From positions 31,646,717 through 31,710,716 of the forward strand of contig NC_036443.1 of the NCBI RefSeq assembly GCF_002775205.1: a stretch of 64,000 nt of DNA, in the 5' to 3' direction. A program made the position numbers and the translations under genes. Positions 1-15,110 of this stretch are shown here, piece after piece. Below the pieces are notes generated by a model. That model was not told the origin of the DNA. It saw only the letters and a list, made by a program, of their open reading frames with translations, and did not search any database. Origin of the DNA: Xiphophorus maculatus (taxonomy: Eukaryota; Chordata; Actinopteri; Cyprinodontiformes; Poeciliidae). The first letter of the stretch is position 1, and each line of letters opens with the position of its first letter.

Positions 1-3000
1 TGTTTTTACTTTGTGTAACCCGTCACCGTGACAACCACAAAACAACAGAAACATTCTCCGTCGTTTTTTCCTCTGAACTGAAACAAAGACGTTCTGCTGA
101 GTGAACTCGTTCCAATGTTTGTAAAAGAAGCTGAACAGAACCAGGAAGTTCTACTGCTGTCAGAACCCGGATCTGGACCGGATCGGGTCCCAGTCCAGAC
201 TGAACAAGAAGGAGTGTGTGAAAATCTGGAAAATGAAATATCAGCATGTACTGAACCTCCAACCATCAGAGAAACGGACCGGCCTGCAGCAGGTTCTGAT
301 CCGGAGACTCACCTCTAGTTCGGTTCGGTTCTGATGAGCTCCTCGGCTCAGAGCGGCCGTCTCTGAAGTTCTGTTTGTTTGCTGCCAGAGGAAGTCTTCA
401 GCTTCACACCTAGACCGCTTCTCGGATTCCTCCAGGAAACGCTTCCTGGAGACCAGCATGACAACTTCCTGTTGCTGCTTCCGCTTCGTCTCTGCAGCAG
501 AACAAAGGACCAGCAGAACCAGCAGAACACGGAGAGCTGAAGCTGACCTTTCAAAATAAAAGCGGGTCCACATGCCACAAACTGAAGCACAAAGAGGTCC
601 AACAAGAACCTCCCTGGTTCTGTTGTTCTTCCTCTCTAACCGGCTGGCTGGATGCTCCACTCCCTTTCAGATTAAAAGCCCACAGAGTCACTAATTACCT
701 CAGAAGCTCGTTAACGAGGCGGCTGTCAGTCCGACCAATCAGAGCGAGAGACATTCAAACACACAGAGAGAGAGAGAGAGACTCACCTCCGACGCGTTTT
801 CATTCCAACAACAGACTGAGAGAGAGGGAGAGGGCGTGCGAGCAGCTGTCATTGTTCTGGGAGATAGAGGGGGCGGGGCTTAGCGACGAGGGGCGGGGCC
901 AACTCATTAATATTTAACAGGAGATGGGGGGGTCAGCGACCACACCCCTCAGACTGGTCCAGCTGCTCCAACCAGCAAAATCAGTAGAACCAGTTCTGAC
1001 CCAGTAGGAACAGTCTAAACCAATCAGAACCAGGTCCGAGTCATGCAGGAACCCAGAACCTGCTCATGGTTCTGCTGATTGATCTGTCTGACTAAACCCG
1101 GGTTCTGAGGTACTGTTCAGGCTCCGCCCCCCCTCATCTGAACACCTGTCCTGGTTCTGGTTCTGGTTCCCCATCTGGGTCCAGTCGGCTCTGAACCGGC
1201 GGGTGAGAAGGTTCTGCCATCTGATTGGTTCACAGCTGACAGGTCCCAGCAGGTAAGAGTTCAGGTTGTCACGGTAACCGCCGAATGTTTAATGTGACGT
1301 GAAGAGAGAGTGTGTGTTTAGTCATCTTATCTGACACACACACTGCCGGTAAATCGTGTGTGTGTGTGTGTGAGCTCAGCTGGGAGTGTTTGTCCACGTC
1401 GCATCAGGAGCCTCATGCAATATTTATCACTCTCTCTCTCACACACACACAGGATCCCAACCACCCTGACCCAGAGTCCTGATCCTGTTCCGGATCAGAA
1501 CCAGAACCGGGTTTGGGCCTGGAGCGTCTCAGTCACAAACAGCAGGACAGTTGAGGACGCAGCAGCTGGCGTCCATGAGGCGATTGCAGATTTCTGCATT
1601 AGCGTCTGAAACGTCGCATTTAAATTCAGTCTGCAGAGAGTTAGGGAAACACACACACACACTCAGCTGCCTCCCCACCCCAACTCCACGATGAGCTCTG
1701 GACTCAACGTAGCGTCTCTGTCAGCCATCTTTGTTTCTGCGGGTGGAGGATCTCCTTCAGCGCTGCGACTGAAGCGCGTCACAACTCCAGTCACATGATT
1801 GGTTCCCAAAACAGCCAATCAGCTTCGTTCATGGACACCACGCCCAATCAGGGCCCAGGCCGTCATGGTGACGTACCATCTAACTGCGCTAGTGTCCTCT
1901 GGCTACTATGTTTCCAACTGTCATGTGAATTTTAAAACGTCGTTAAGGTAAAATGCGAATTACCGTGTTTCCATCTACAGGTTTAGAGAGAATCAACCAG
2001 GCGAGCAAAACTTCATCAGATGTGATGAACAGGAAGTAGAGGTGGCTAGCTGGTGGCTAGCTAGCATGGAGCAGAGAGAGTCCTTTCCAAGTTTGGTGCC
2101 TCTGGTAAGGCACAGAGCCACCAGTGGATGGCAGCATTCACTGCGTCCATAAATGATCCTCCCTGTTAGCGCAGTGACTCTTTTTCATAAAAACTGTTTC
2201 CTGTTTTCATCAAGTTTCTACTGCGAGACTTCGATACCTTCTGATGCATCATGGGTAATATTCCCTCTGATGTCAGCACTGTCAGCCTGCTAGACTAGAG
2301 GAAGAGTCCAGCTGCAGCCGGGTCCGGATCCTGCCAGAAACAGCTCACTGCCCACTAACTGGACCAGAACCAGAACCGGCGAAGAAGAAAAATCCTTTAT
2401 TTTCTCAAAATGGGAAAATTTCTGTGCATAAAATTAGAATATATTCTATTATGTTATATTAAACTACATCATTATGTTATAACAAATTATCATATAATTA
2501 TAAATCATATAAATTATATGTTACATTAAGTTTTAACCTGATGTTATGGGATGTGTGGGTGTGGTCTGAGTGTTTCAGGTGTTTGGGGGAAACAAAGAGT
2601 GAAAGACGAGTGAAGAGGCTGTGGAGTGTGTGTGTGTGTGTGTTACTCTGTGTGTGTGTTACTCTGTGTGTGTGTTACTCTGTGTGTGTGTGTCGGGGCT
2701 CTGCGGAGCGTGAACGGCTCGTTGAGGTGCGGTGTTGATGTGGGGGAGGGTGTGTGTTGGGGGTGCGGGGTTAAAGGTGACGCTCAGTAATTGGGGAGGA
2801 AACGGGAACGTCCAATCAAGCAGCTCCATTCGTCGCTCTGCTGCTGCTGAGGAACTACGGCGGCCCAGGAGGGACACCAAGCCCTCGGTTAATTGAGCTT
2901 TATTAAAGTCATCAGTCTGGATCAGAACCAGCTGCAGCTGACGGCCTGGCAGCCAATCAGAACCAGGCTGCGGGTCACATGGTCTGACAAAGAGAAGATC

Positions 3001-4134
3001 TGGAAACCAGCTGCTGGTTCTGGTTCTGGGTCTGGATTCCCTCAGGTCCATCTGGGGCCAAAAACCTGAAAACAAACTCTGGACCAGAACCAGGAAGCTG
3101 AGCTTAAAGGTTCTGGTCGGTCAGAACCCGGCAGCCAGGTGAACAGCTCCATCCTGACCCAGTTCTGTTCTGGTCAGTCTGGGTCGGTTCTGGTTGATCC
3201 AGCTGCAGCTGCTTTGTTAGCGATGACCTGATGTTACAGTGAACAGAACCAGTCGAAGTCCAGAACCAGCAGACCGGGTCAGAGGAATCAGAATGTCACA
3301 GAACAGGACGACTTTGCCGTAGTGACATCACGCGTTGCCACGGTAACCACCCACCTGCTGAGACGAGGAGACCTGAGGGGGAGGAGAAGGAGCCTTCGTC
3401 ATCAGGGGGCGCTTCCTGCAGGAACACAGAGACACGCATCACTTCCTGTTCCAGACCGGTTCTGAGACAAACCCAGAGTCTACAAACAGAACCAGAACCA
3501 AACTGCAGCCCGGACCCGGCTGGAATCTACTCTGCCGATTTTTTTGGGTTGCATCAGAACTTCAGAACCTCTGATCGGATTGGACAACTGTCTGCAGGTC
3601 ATGAAGGGGTCCGGTTCAGCCCGGTCCGGTCTCCATCTGCCTTCGAGGTCGCCTGTGAGGTCACGCCATGAATCACTTCCTGTCGGCTCGTTAGTGCCGA
3701 CTCATCAATCACCATGACGACCAAGAGGCTGCTTAATGAGGATGCAGCTGCTGCAGGTCGGTTCTGGTTCTGATGGGTTCTGGTTTGGTTCTCTGTAGCA
3801 ACAGGAAGTTTATCAGAACCAGCTGATCCAAAGATCCCCGTCCAGACGGTTCTACAGATCATCTCTGAACCGACCCGGTTGACCGGTCCGGTCCAGTCCA
3901 CACTGTTGCATCAGCAGCTGACAGAACCTTTCATGTTAGCAGCAGGAAGCTGAACCGGGTCAAACTGTGTCAGAACATTGACTGGACTCTGCAGCAGAAT
4001 GGACCGACCCTCAGAGACAGAACCAGAACCCTGCAGGTTTTGATCAGATCACTGCAGAACCAATTTTATTTCTTCTGCAGAAACTGATGCTGATAAATAG
4101 GCCACCCAGTGATTTAATGCCCATTAAAGCTGCT
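1..4134. other. Non-coding region with a few splice-bounded candidate exons
   Basis: No recognisable protein. On the minus strand three short open segments have both acceptor and donor motifs: 3415-3355 (61 nt, EAPPDDEGSFSSPSGLLVSA), 815-787 (29 nt) and 381-313 (69 nt). They could be exons of a gene running off the left edge. None matches a family I know, and the (GA)n/(TG)n and CAGAACC-rich background makes chance matches likely. Confidence 0.25.
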
Positions 4135-4303
4135 CACACACACAGTAACACACACAGTAACACACACAGTAACACACACAGTAACACACACAGTAACACA
4201 CACACAGTAACACACACACAGTAACACACACACAGTAACACACACACAGTAACACACACACAGTAACACACACAGTAACACACACACAGTAACACACACA
4301 GTA
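4135..4303. repeat. (ACACACAGTA)n minisatellite
   Basis: Unit of 10-14 bp, an (AC)n run ending in AGTA, repeated about 14 times. It reads open in several frames as Val/Cys-rich peptides, which is an artefact of composition. Confidence 0.9.
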
Positions 4304-4395
4304 ACAGGACAGATTAGGTTGCCTTCCTTCATTCACTAATCTCTGCAGTTAATCTGATGCTGCAAACAGACAATCCACAGCTGGAATCTGCAGAG

Positions 4396-4396
<1 letters not shown>

Positions 4397-4451
<55 letters not shown>
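4397..4451. repeat. (CA)n microsatellite
   Basis: Uninterrupted CA dinucleotide run of about 54 bases directly upstream of the LINE at 4470. Confidence 0.95.
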
Positions 4452-4455
<4 letters not shown>

Positions 4456-4469
4456 CATAAACATGTAAA

Positions 4470-7400
4470 CTCCATGGACTGCCACCTTATTGTGCTGGAG
4501 GGGTTTCAGTGTCCCAATGATACTAGCAGCTATGCTGTCGGGGCTCCATAACCCTGGTAGGGTCACCTAAGACAAGGAGACATGGGTCCCTCTTCCCATG
4601 GGCCCACCACCTGTGGGAGTGGCCAAAGGGGTCAGGTGCAGTGTGGGATGGATGGTGGCTGAGGGCGGGTTGCCCCCCATCTCAGCGCCTGAACGTTGGG
4701 GTTTACCCCAGTGAATGAGAGGGTAGCCTCAGGGTTGTTTGTGCTTATGGGCCAAACGACAGTTCAGATTACCAACCCTTCTTGGAGTCCTTAGAGGGGG
4801 TACTGGAGAGTGCCCCTGCTGGGGACTCCTTTGTTCTGCTGGGGACTTCAATGCTCACGTAGGCAGTGAGACCTGGACGGGCGTGGTTGGGAGGAATGGC
4901 CCCCTGACCTGAACTCGAGCGGTGTTCTGTTGCTGGACTTCTGTGCTCATCATGGATTGTCCATAACGAACACCATGTTCAAGCATAAGGGTGTCCATAT
5001 GTGCACTTGGCACCAGGACACCCTAGGCCGCAGTTCGATGATCGACTTTGTCATCGTTTCATCGGATCTGTAGCAGTATGTCTTGGACACTCGGGTGAGG
5101 AGAGGTGCGGAGCTGTCCACTGACCACCACCTGGTGGTGAGTTGGCTCTGGTGGTGGGGGAGGAAGCCGGTCAGACCTGGCAGGCCCAAACGTGCCTGCC
5201 AGGAACGTCTACCAGACGTCTCTGCTGGGAACGTCTGGCAGAGTCTCCCGTGAGATGGAGCTTTAACTCTCCCACCTTGACAGAATCTCGACAGAATGAC
5301 AAGGTGGGGGCCATGGAGTCTGAGTGGACCATGTTCCGTGCCTCCATTGTCGAGGCGGCCGATCGGAGCTGTGGCCACAAGGTTGTCGGTGCCTGTCGCG
5401 GCGGCAACCCTCGAACCCGTTGGTGGACACCTTCGATGAGGGATGCCGTCAGGCTGAAGGAGGAATCCTATCGGGGCTTTTTGGCCTGTGGGACTCCGGA
5501 AGCAGCTGATGGGTCCCGGCGGGCGAAGCGGCTCCGGTGGTTGCTGAGGCAAAAACTCAGGCATGGGAGGAGTTCGGAGAGGCCATGGAGAAAGACTTCC
5601 GTGCGGCTTCCAGGCGATTCTGGTCCACCATCCGGCGACTCAGGGGGGGAAGCGGTGCAGCACCAACACCGTTTATAGTGGGGATGGTGTGCTGCTGACC
5701 TCTACTCGGGACGTTGTGGGCCGGTGGGCAGAGTACTTCGAAGACCTCCTCAATCCCACCAACATGCCTTCCATTGAGAAAGCAGAGCCTGGGGACGCTG
5801 GGTTGGGCTCTCCAATCTCTGGGGGCGAGGTCACCGAGGTGGTTAAGAAGCTCCTCGGTGGCAGGGCCCCGGGGGTGGATGAGATCCGCCCAGAGTTCCT
5901 TAAGGCTCTGGATGTTGTAGGGTTGTGTTGGCTGACGCGGCTCTGCAATATCACATGGACATCGGGGGCAGTTCCCCTGGATTAGCAGACTGGGGTGGTG
6001 GTCCCCCTGTTCAAAAAGGGAGACCGGAGGGTGTGCTCCAATTATAGGGGGGTCACACTCTAAAGCCTCCCTGGCAAGGTCTATTCAGGGGTCCTGGAGA
6101 GGAGGGTCGGTCGGATTCAGGAAGAGCAGGGTGGTTCTGGTTCTGGTCGTGGAACTCTGGCCCAGCTCTACACCCTCAGCAGGGTCCTGGAGGGTTCTGG
6201 GAGTTCGCCCAACCGGTCTACATGTGTTTTGTGGACTTGGAGAAGGCGTTTGACCGTGTCCCTCGGGGAGCCCTGTGGGGGGTTCTCCGGGAGTATGGGG
6301 TACCGGGCCCTTTGATACGGGCTGTCAGGTCCCTGTATGACCGGTGTCAGAGTCTGGTCCACATTGCCGGCAGTAAGTCGGGCTCGTTTCCGGTGAGAGT
6401 TGGACTCAGCCAGGGCTGCCCTTTGTCACCGATTCTGTTCATCACTTTCATGGACAGAATCTCTAGACCAGCCAAGGTGCTGAGGGGATCCAGTTTGGTG
6501 GCCTTAGGATCTCATCTCTGCTTTTTGCAGACGATGTGGTCCTTTTGGCTTCATCAGGTCATGATCTGCAGCTCTTGCTGGAGCGGTTCGCAGCCGAGTG
6601 TGAAGCGGCCGGGATGAGGATCAGTGCCTCCAAATCCGAGGCCATCATGGTCTTGAGCCAGAAAATGGTAGAGTGCCTTCTCCGGGTAAGGGGGGGGGTG
6701 TCCTGCCCCAAGTGGAGGAGTTCAAGTATCTCGGGATCTTGTTCACGAATGGGGGAAGAGGGGACAGGCGGATTGGCGCAGCGTCTGCCGTCAAGCGGCG
6801 CTGTACCAGTTTGTCGTAGTGAAGAGAGAGCTGAGTCAGAAAGCGAAGCTCTCGATTTACCGGTCGATCTACGTTCCCACCCTCATCTATGGTCATGAGC
6901 TTTGGGTCATGACTGAAAGAATGAGATAGAGGATACAAGCGGCCGAAATGGGTTTTCTCCCCAGGGTGGCTGGGCTCTCCCTTAGAGAGAGAAGCTCTCT
7001 AAGGGAGAGAACTTCTCTGAGTCCAGGAGGGACTCAGAGTAGAGTCGCTGCTCCTTCACATTGAGAGGAGCCAGTTGAGGCTTTGGCATCTGGTCTGGAC
7101 GCCTCCCTGGTGAGGAGTTCAGGTCCCACCAGGAGGAGGGGAAGACCCAGGACACGCTGGAGGGATGATGTTTCTTGGCTGGCGGGCGTGTCGTGGTGGC
7201 GTAGGGGGTGGCGCGGCCCATGTTTGAAGGCCTTGGGTCCTTGACGCGGCCGTCGTGGGTTCAACTCTCGGGCCCGATGGTGTTTGCCACGTGTCTTCCC
7301 CCTTTTCTTCCCCATTTCCTGTCAGTCTACTTTCATATAAGGGACACTAGAGCCCACAAAAGACCCCTTGGAGGGGTAAAAAATAAAAGTTTCTCGGCTG

Positions 7401-7530
7401 GCCTGGGAACGCCTTTGGATTCCCCTGGAGGAACTGGAACTAGTGGCTGGGGAGGTAAGTCTGGGCCTCCTTTCTTAAGCTGCTACCCCCGCGACCCGAC
7501 CCCGGTTAAGTGGGTGGGTGGATGGATGGA
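4470..7530 (+). mobile_element. Degenerate non-LTR retrotransposon (LINE), endonuclease plus reverse transcriptase
   Basis: Read across frames, the plus strand encodes an endonuclease region (LLGDFNAHVGS-like at about 4840-4870; STDHHLVVSWL near 5118) and a reverse transcriptase. RT blocks include LLGGRAPGVDEIRPEFLKAL (about 5850-5910), FVDLEKAFDRVPRGALWGVL (about 6228-6285), VGLSQGCPLSPILFITFMDR (about 6400-6460) and FADDVVLLASSGHDL (about 6525-6570). Stops and frameshifts break every block, for example a stop after GAVPLD near 5985. The 3' end is marked by CGCGACCCGACCCCGG and a short (TGGA)n tail. It is inactive. The clade was not assigned. Confidence 0.85.
7183..7388 (+). mobile_element. 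tRNA-derived SINE nested in the LINE
   Basis: About 206 bp starting with a tRNA-like head (A-box-like GTGGCGTAGGGGGTGGCGCG, B-box-like GGGTTCAACTC) and ending in an A-rich tail. It is flanked by a 13-bp target duplication, GTTTCTTGGCTGG at 7170-7182 and GTTTCTCGGCTGG at 7389-7401, one mismatch apart. It interrupts the LINE just before its 3' end. The copy at 12339-12539 is the same family. Confidence 0.85.
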
Positions 7531-7539
7531 AACACATCC

Positions 7540-8081
7540 CCTCTGATCTCAGATAAAGTTCACACCTGCAGGTATTACCTCACCTGTCCGTAATTTGTAT
7601 TGACTGTTACCACGACAACCTGAACATGTTTGGACTCCTCTGGTTCTGAATTTAAACGGATCTCTGTTTGTCCCAGATGAGTCCAGGTTGGTCGATCTGG
7701 ACCCAACCAGAACCACAGACATCACTGCCCACGATCCTCCACTGCATCTCCATCACATGATCAAACTAACACAGTGGAGGTAAACATCAGCCCGGTTTCT
7801 CTGATTGTACTGGTACCGACTCGTCAGATCGGTACTAACCTGCCAGACCCCTTGACACCGGGTTCCTGAGGAGTCTAAGTGTTTCTAAGTTTGGTGAAAC
7901 TGAAGCTGGTGAATGGAGACAGCTGCACTGCAACATACCAATTATACACACACTGAGGAGCGCAGGGTGATCATCAGCCTGATGCAGCGACATTATTCCC
8001 TCGCCTGTAATCTGCACCAAGCCGTCATTTAAAGGGACAGTGCATTTAGAGCAGCAGGAGCTCTGGCTGTGTGTGTGTGTC

Positions 8082-8168
<87 letters not shown>

Positions 8169-10169
8169 AGGGGTGTTAACTGACTCCAAACAGCAGCTCA
8201 GAGACCCTTAATGCCCCCACCTTCGTTCCCTCAGCAGTTAACAAAGCTGAGAGGTCAACTGGGGTCGGTTCTCACTGGGTCCAAATGTGCCAGAAGCGTA
8301 ATCATCAGAGAGGAGACGCTCTTCATCACTGGACCGACCTCGCCGAGTCCGTCACATGGTTCTGAAGAACCAACCGGACCCATAGGAACCAGCCCGGTTC
8401 TGTAACTGGTCCGTTTATGAAACATCCCATAATCTACAGAAGCACACGAGATGAGGCGGTTACTGTCTGTTGAGGTTGCTATGGCAATGTGTGCTGAACT
8501 GACCACATCCATGGTTCCCGGATCCAACATGGCTCTGTCCATGTTACCACGGCAACGGTTCCGGAGCCTGAAACATTTTGATGTAAATGGTTCTTCAGAA
8601 CGTCGTTAGTTCCTGATAATTGCCTGAGGGATCTGGTGGATCCAGAGCTTGACCTTTCACCTGCACAGACCAGATCACCGCCCAGATCCTGGACGAGACC
8701 CCAGGTCTTTGTCCGAGTCCGGCCAGCAGGGGGCGCCACAAGATTGAGTCACACAAAAATCTTGATTCTCATTTATTGCGATTCGGAATTAAATCTAAAA
8801 ACTTCTGCTCTTTCTGAAGCTCCGCCTCCAGGAAGTCATCCAACATGGCTCCGCTATGTTTTTACCAGCATCGCTCTGAGCAGCAGCAGCTCCTTTAATG
8901 ACCTCCGCTGTTTGCTAATTGCTGCTGGCTAGTCTGAAGGAGCAGAGTGAAGGAGCGGAGCTGTGCCTTGAAGGCGGGGCTAGGTCCACCCAGGCGTTTT
9001 AACAGCTGAATGGTTGCCATGGAGACTGGAGAATTTGTCAAGGTGACACTCCAGGTATGTCTTTGATGACATAATAAAACCTAGAAAACTTGAAATAGAC
9101 ACTTTGAAAAAGATGGTTCTGGTGTCGGAGGGCGTTTGGTTTGGGTGGGGGGGTTTGTCCCGGTGTGGGGGTTCTGGTGTCTGTGGGAGGGGGGGATTGG
9201 TTTCGGTGGGGGGTTCTGGTGTCTGTGGGGGTATCTGGCTGTTTTTGGGTCAGGAAGTGGAGCAACCGTCGGTACAGCGGCTCTTTGTCAGGAACTTCCT
9301 CTTTCACTGCAGGCGGCGGGACACAAAGACACAAAGAGACGCTGTGTCTCATGGGGACGGACCGTCCTGCTGGACAGAGGACGACTCACGGGATGCAAAT
9401 CACTGCTGAGACTTTCCAGCCGGGTCAGAACCTCACCGGAAAACAAAGGACCAGAACCGGACCTCGTCCCGGTCTGGTTCTGATCCATTACTGTCTGAGT
9501 CTCTGATGATCCTCAGTTTAAACACAAAGTTCACAGAAAAGCTGGAAGAGGTTCTGGGACCAGAACTGATCCAGAACCAGATCGGATCCGGTTAAACTCT
9601 CCACTCCTTTCTCCAGGTGAGGAAACAGGAAGTAGAATCGTTCGTCTGTTTGTTCACCGTTCATTAACTCTGTGTCAACAAAGCTTCAATGTGTTCCGAT
9701 AAGACCCATCCAGAACCGGTCCAGAACCAGAGAGACAGCTGCTGAGGGTCCGCTGGGAGCAATTGAGAGAAACCAGCTTCTTTATGGATTATTAATATCT
9801 CCTCCAGCTAAAACACACTCTGGGTGTGTGTGTGATCTGAAACGCAGGGGGAGGGTGTGTGTGTCTGAGCGTGTGTGTGTGTGTGTGTGTGTTGGGGGGA
9901 ATTTTAGGAATGGGGGTGGGCGACTTTAAGAATAGAGGGGGGGCTCAGCAGTTGGTTCAGATCAAGGACGCTTTATTCACACTCCACTCGACTGAGATGT
10001 GTGTGTCTGTGTGTGTGTGTTTAATCGGCGTGAAGACCCCACCCTAATCTACCTCCTCCACCTCCCTGGCTCTCGTCTTTGTGAGTTTTCCTCTCAGAAA
10101 CACAAACAGCAGGTCTGGTTCTGCAGAACCGAACCGGTTCTGATCCAGAGGATCAGCTGGTGATTGAAC
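7540..10169. other. Intergenic sequence, no gene recognised
   Basis: Contains the (TG)n array at 8068-8167, X-box-like words near 8475 and 8545, G-rich GGTTTGGGTGGG repeats at 9120-9240 and a TG array at 9857-9891. No conserved ORF. Confidence 0.5.
8068..8167. repeat. (TG)n microsatellite
   Basis: About 100 bases of TG with one CTGTC interruption near the left end. Confidence 0.95.
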
Positions 10170-10332
10170 TCCAGGAAATTTGAGAAAATGGCGCTCATCA
10201 TATCTGAAGGAGTCATACTTAACTTGGAAAAACAATCTGCTGCTGCCCAGTTTGTTCATGTCAACGAGAAATCTGCCTCACACTGATGGAGTTCCTCAGG
10301 GCTCTGTCCTTAGACCAATTCTTTTTACTATA

Positions 10333-11345
10333 TTGCTGGGTTCCAGATGACGTAGCACCGACGTCAATGCAGTTGGAGGGCCGGAAGTAAATGCAGCCCA
10401 TTTATTTCTGCTGATCCAGCATCAAAATGTCTACAGTCTGAGTCCTGTACGGTTGTTCCAGCCGTTCTAATAGAGAGAAAGATCAACGTTATTTTTTGTT
10501 TCGAAGGTAGTCGGTCACAAGGGAGTAAATTTAAAAACTCTTACCAGAAAAATGGATCAACAATCTACAGCTAAAAACAGGAGGTGCAGAAACTAACAAC
10601 GCCAGAGTTTGCAGCCACTTTCTAACAGGCAACGATCGCATCGTTTAAATAGTATTTTCAGATATTTTATTGGACAGTTACTTAGAAAGACCAGCATTCA
10701 TATGTAAGGCAAGATATATTATTTTTACGCCCTAGCTAGTCCCGGTCAGAAAATATGTTTATTCAATAGGACTTTCCTGCTAAACAAATAAAAAGCTAAA
10801 TAAATTATAACCTCCACAGCCATATATTCATGTCCAGACATGAACATGTGGTTTCTGTAAATCGCTGCTAATGGCTGACCTACATTGGACCTGAATCCAG
10901 CAACCACTCAACATTAATGTCCAACTCCAGCATGAATTTTATTTACAGAAACTAAATAAATAATTTACCGGCAGATCCAAGCTGATAGAAATAACATGAG
11001 TTAGCTTGTTGTTAGCATCGTTATCATAGACTAATTACTTAAATAGCACAACTCACTACTCACAGACAGAAACCAGGCAACAGCCATTTAATGATTCTTT
11101 TGATCCTAAATTTGACCCAACCTGGAACTAGATGATTTTATTCTCCAGGCTTTTGAAAACTTTCTTCTGGCTCAGATAATATGAGGTCTGCAGCTCCAGA
11201 TAGTTAGTTAGTTATGTGCATCGCCTCCGTGCAGGTAAATCCTCAACAGCCTCGTCTGTTTCAGCCCAGTTAGTGCATTAGCTACTCGTTGTGATCAATT
11301 TTGCTTTGTTTTGAACCAGAGAAATTCACTTCCGGACCTCCATCT

Positions 11346-11436
<91 letters not shown>

Positions 11437-11497
11437 TGTGTGTGTGTGTGTGTGTGCGCGTGCGTGCGTGTGTGCGTGTGTGTGTGTGCTACCAGCA
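10333..11497 (+). mobile_element. THAP-domain DNA-transposon relic inserted in the LINE
   Basis: Near 10427-10600 the plus strand encodes VLYGCSSRSNREKDQRYF then, after a frame shift, RVVGHKGVNLKTLTRK, resembling the start of a THAP zinc finger (C..GC..., F.FP) as in P-element-like transposases. Stops make it non-functional. The left end GGAGGGCCGGAAGT recurs inverted near the right end as ACTTCCGGACCTCC (about 11325-11340), suggesting imperfect terminal inverted repeats; the right one is expanded by a (TG)n array. Exact ends are uncertain. Confidence 0.4.
11348..11488. repeat. (TG)n microsatellite
   Basis: About 140 bases of TG with GG and CGCG interruptions toward the right. It lies inside the right terminal region of the THAP-like element and has probably grown within its inverted repeat. 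Confidence 0.95.
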
Positions 11498-12338
11498 TGG
11501 GATAAATGTTCACTGCATGATGACATTAAAACCTGGATCACTTTAAATGTTTTGAATTCTGGCCAAACAGAAGTTGTTGTTTTTGGACCAGAACCTGTTA
11601 GTCTGGATGGGATTAAATTGGCCTCCAGTGGTAAAGTGAAGAACCTCTGTGTTATTTTTGACCAGGATTTCTCATTAAATTCCACAATAAACACGTTTCT
11701 AAGATTTCCTTCTCTGAGTTCAATACATCATAAACATCCTGCGTTTGTTGCTTCAGTGCTGGACTGTAAGTCTTTACTATGAGGAAGTCCAAACCTGTCT
11801 GGATCAGCAGGATGACGCGTTCCTGATCCCCCCGGACTCTAATTGTTCTGGAAGGTCCGATTCAGTGGTTCTGACGGGATGAGGTTCCCACTGACAGCTT
11901 GTTCCTCTGACTTCAGATGGTCTTAAACACCAAACACATTGAGAGGATTAATCTGGATTATGGAGGATTTCCAGACCTTGAGAGGCCCACCCACAATCTT
12001 CAGCACACAGGTTCTGGTTCTGTTCAGGTTACCCATCTGGTTCTGTTCTGGTTCTGTTGCAGTTCTGATGGTTCTAGATGTGAATCAAACACTGGAGCAG
12101 AACGGTTCCATCTCACTTCCTTCACTGATGAATCAGTGGAACCAACCAGAACCAAACAGAACTGAACAGAACTGAAGAGGTCCAAAGACCCGGTCCAAAA
12201 ACAATACCAACACCACAGAACCTCCTGCTTCACACCAGTCCTGCAGCTAGCGATTATTTTACTCATTAGTTATTCTGACAATCAGATAAAAACTTAGAAA
12301 TACATTAAAAGATGCAAATAAACAATTTAATTCCTTTT

Positions 12339-12539
12339 TTTTTTTACCCCTCCAGGGTCTTTTGTGGCTCTAGTGTCCCTTATACGACAGCAGGCTGACA
12401 GGAAACGGGGAAGGAGAGGCGGGAAGACATGCGGCAAATGTCGTCGGGTCCGGGAGTCGAACCCACGACGGCCGCGTCGAGGACTGAAGGCCTCCAAATA
12501 CGGGTCGCACTAACCAGTACGCCACCACGGCACGCCCCC
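12339..12539 (-). mobile_element. tRNA-derived SINE, second copy
   Basis: The reverse complement reads GTGGCGTACTGGTTAGTGCG, then GGGTTCGACTCCCGG, then a tail ending in A's, matching the SINE at 7183-7388. The A and B boxes are better preserved here. Flanks carry the same target word, TTTAATTCCTTTT, at about 12326-12338 and 12540-12552. Confidence 0.85.
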
Positions 12540-12553
12540 TTTAATTCCTTTTT

Positions 12554-14829
<2,276 letters not shown>

Positions 14830-15110
14830 TGAAGCCTTTTTTTTTCTGCCCCGATTTTCCCTTTATGACAATTTTCCAACGTCCTGCAGTGAGTGCTGTG
14901 TTACTTGGTGGTGTGTTGAATATGGCCGATCTACAATCAGGCACATTCAACATTGTCTCGGCCTGATTGTCGCAGGTTTTCCCTGACTGAACGCAGCCTG
15001 TTGAATGTGACAGGTAGCCAATCAGAAAGCGCAGTGACGTAAGAACGGAGGGGAATCCCAAACAGCTGAGAGTCTGGTGGACATCAGAGGTGATATGTGG
15101 AAATGTTTAT
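14830..15110. repeat. Interspersed repeat shared with 25.68-25.96 kb
   Basis: Sequence around 14995-15095 (GAATGTGACAGGTAGCCAAT, then AATCCCAAACAGCTGA, then GATATGTGGAAA) recurs at about 25820-25955 with the same order and spacing. The long minus-strand ORF at 14510-15061 overlaps this repeat and is therefore not treated as a gene. Confidence 0.55.

Larger units (their letters stand above)
10170..11720 (+). mobile_element. Rex/L2-like LINE relic, split by an insertion
   Basis: Left part: GVPQGSVLRPILFTI (about 10287-10330), a canonical RT block. Right part: HGINVHC (about 11500) and DDIKTWITLNVLNSGQTEVV then VKNLCVIFDQDFS (about 11520-11680), which are the next conserved blocks of the same RT. 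The roughly 1.17 kb between them (10333-11497) is foreign. Upstream frame is broken. Confidence 0.65.

Noticed and set aside
4950..5985. Host gene from the overlapping 100-200-codon ORFs
   Set aside because: Both strands' ORFs fall inside the LINE; the plus-strand fragments match retrotransposon endonuclease/RT blocks with frameshifts.
7190..7280. tRNA gene
   Set aside because: A and B boxes are present but the sequence continues into a conserved SINE body with an A-rich tail and target duplications, and the head does not fold as an intact tRNA.
11294..11782. Long Cys/Val or Thr/His ORFs on both strands
   Set aside because: Produced by the (TG)n array; the only real homology is the LINE fragment right of the array.
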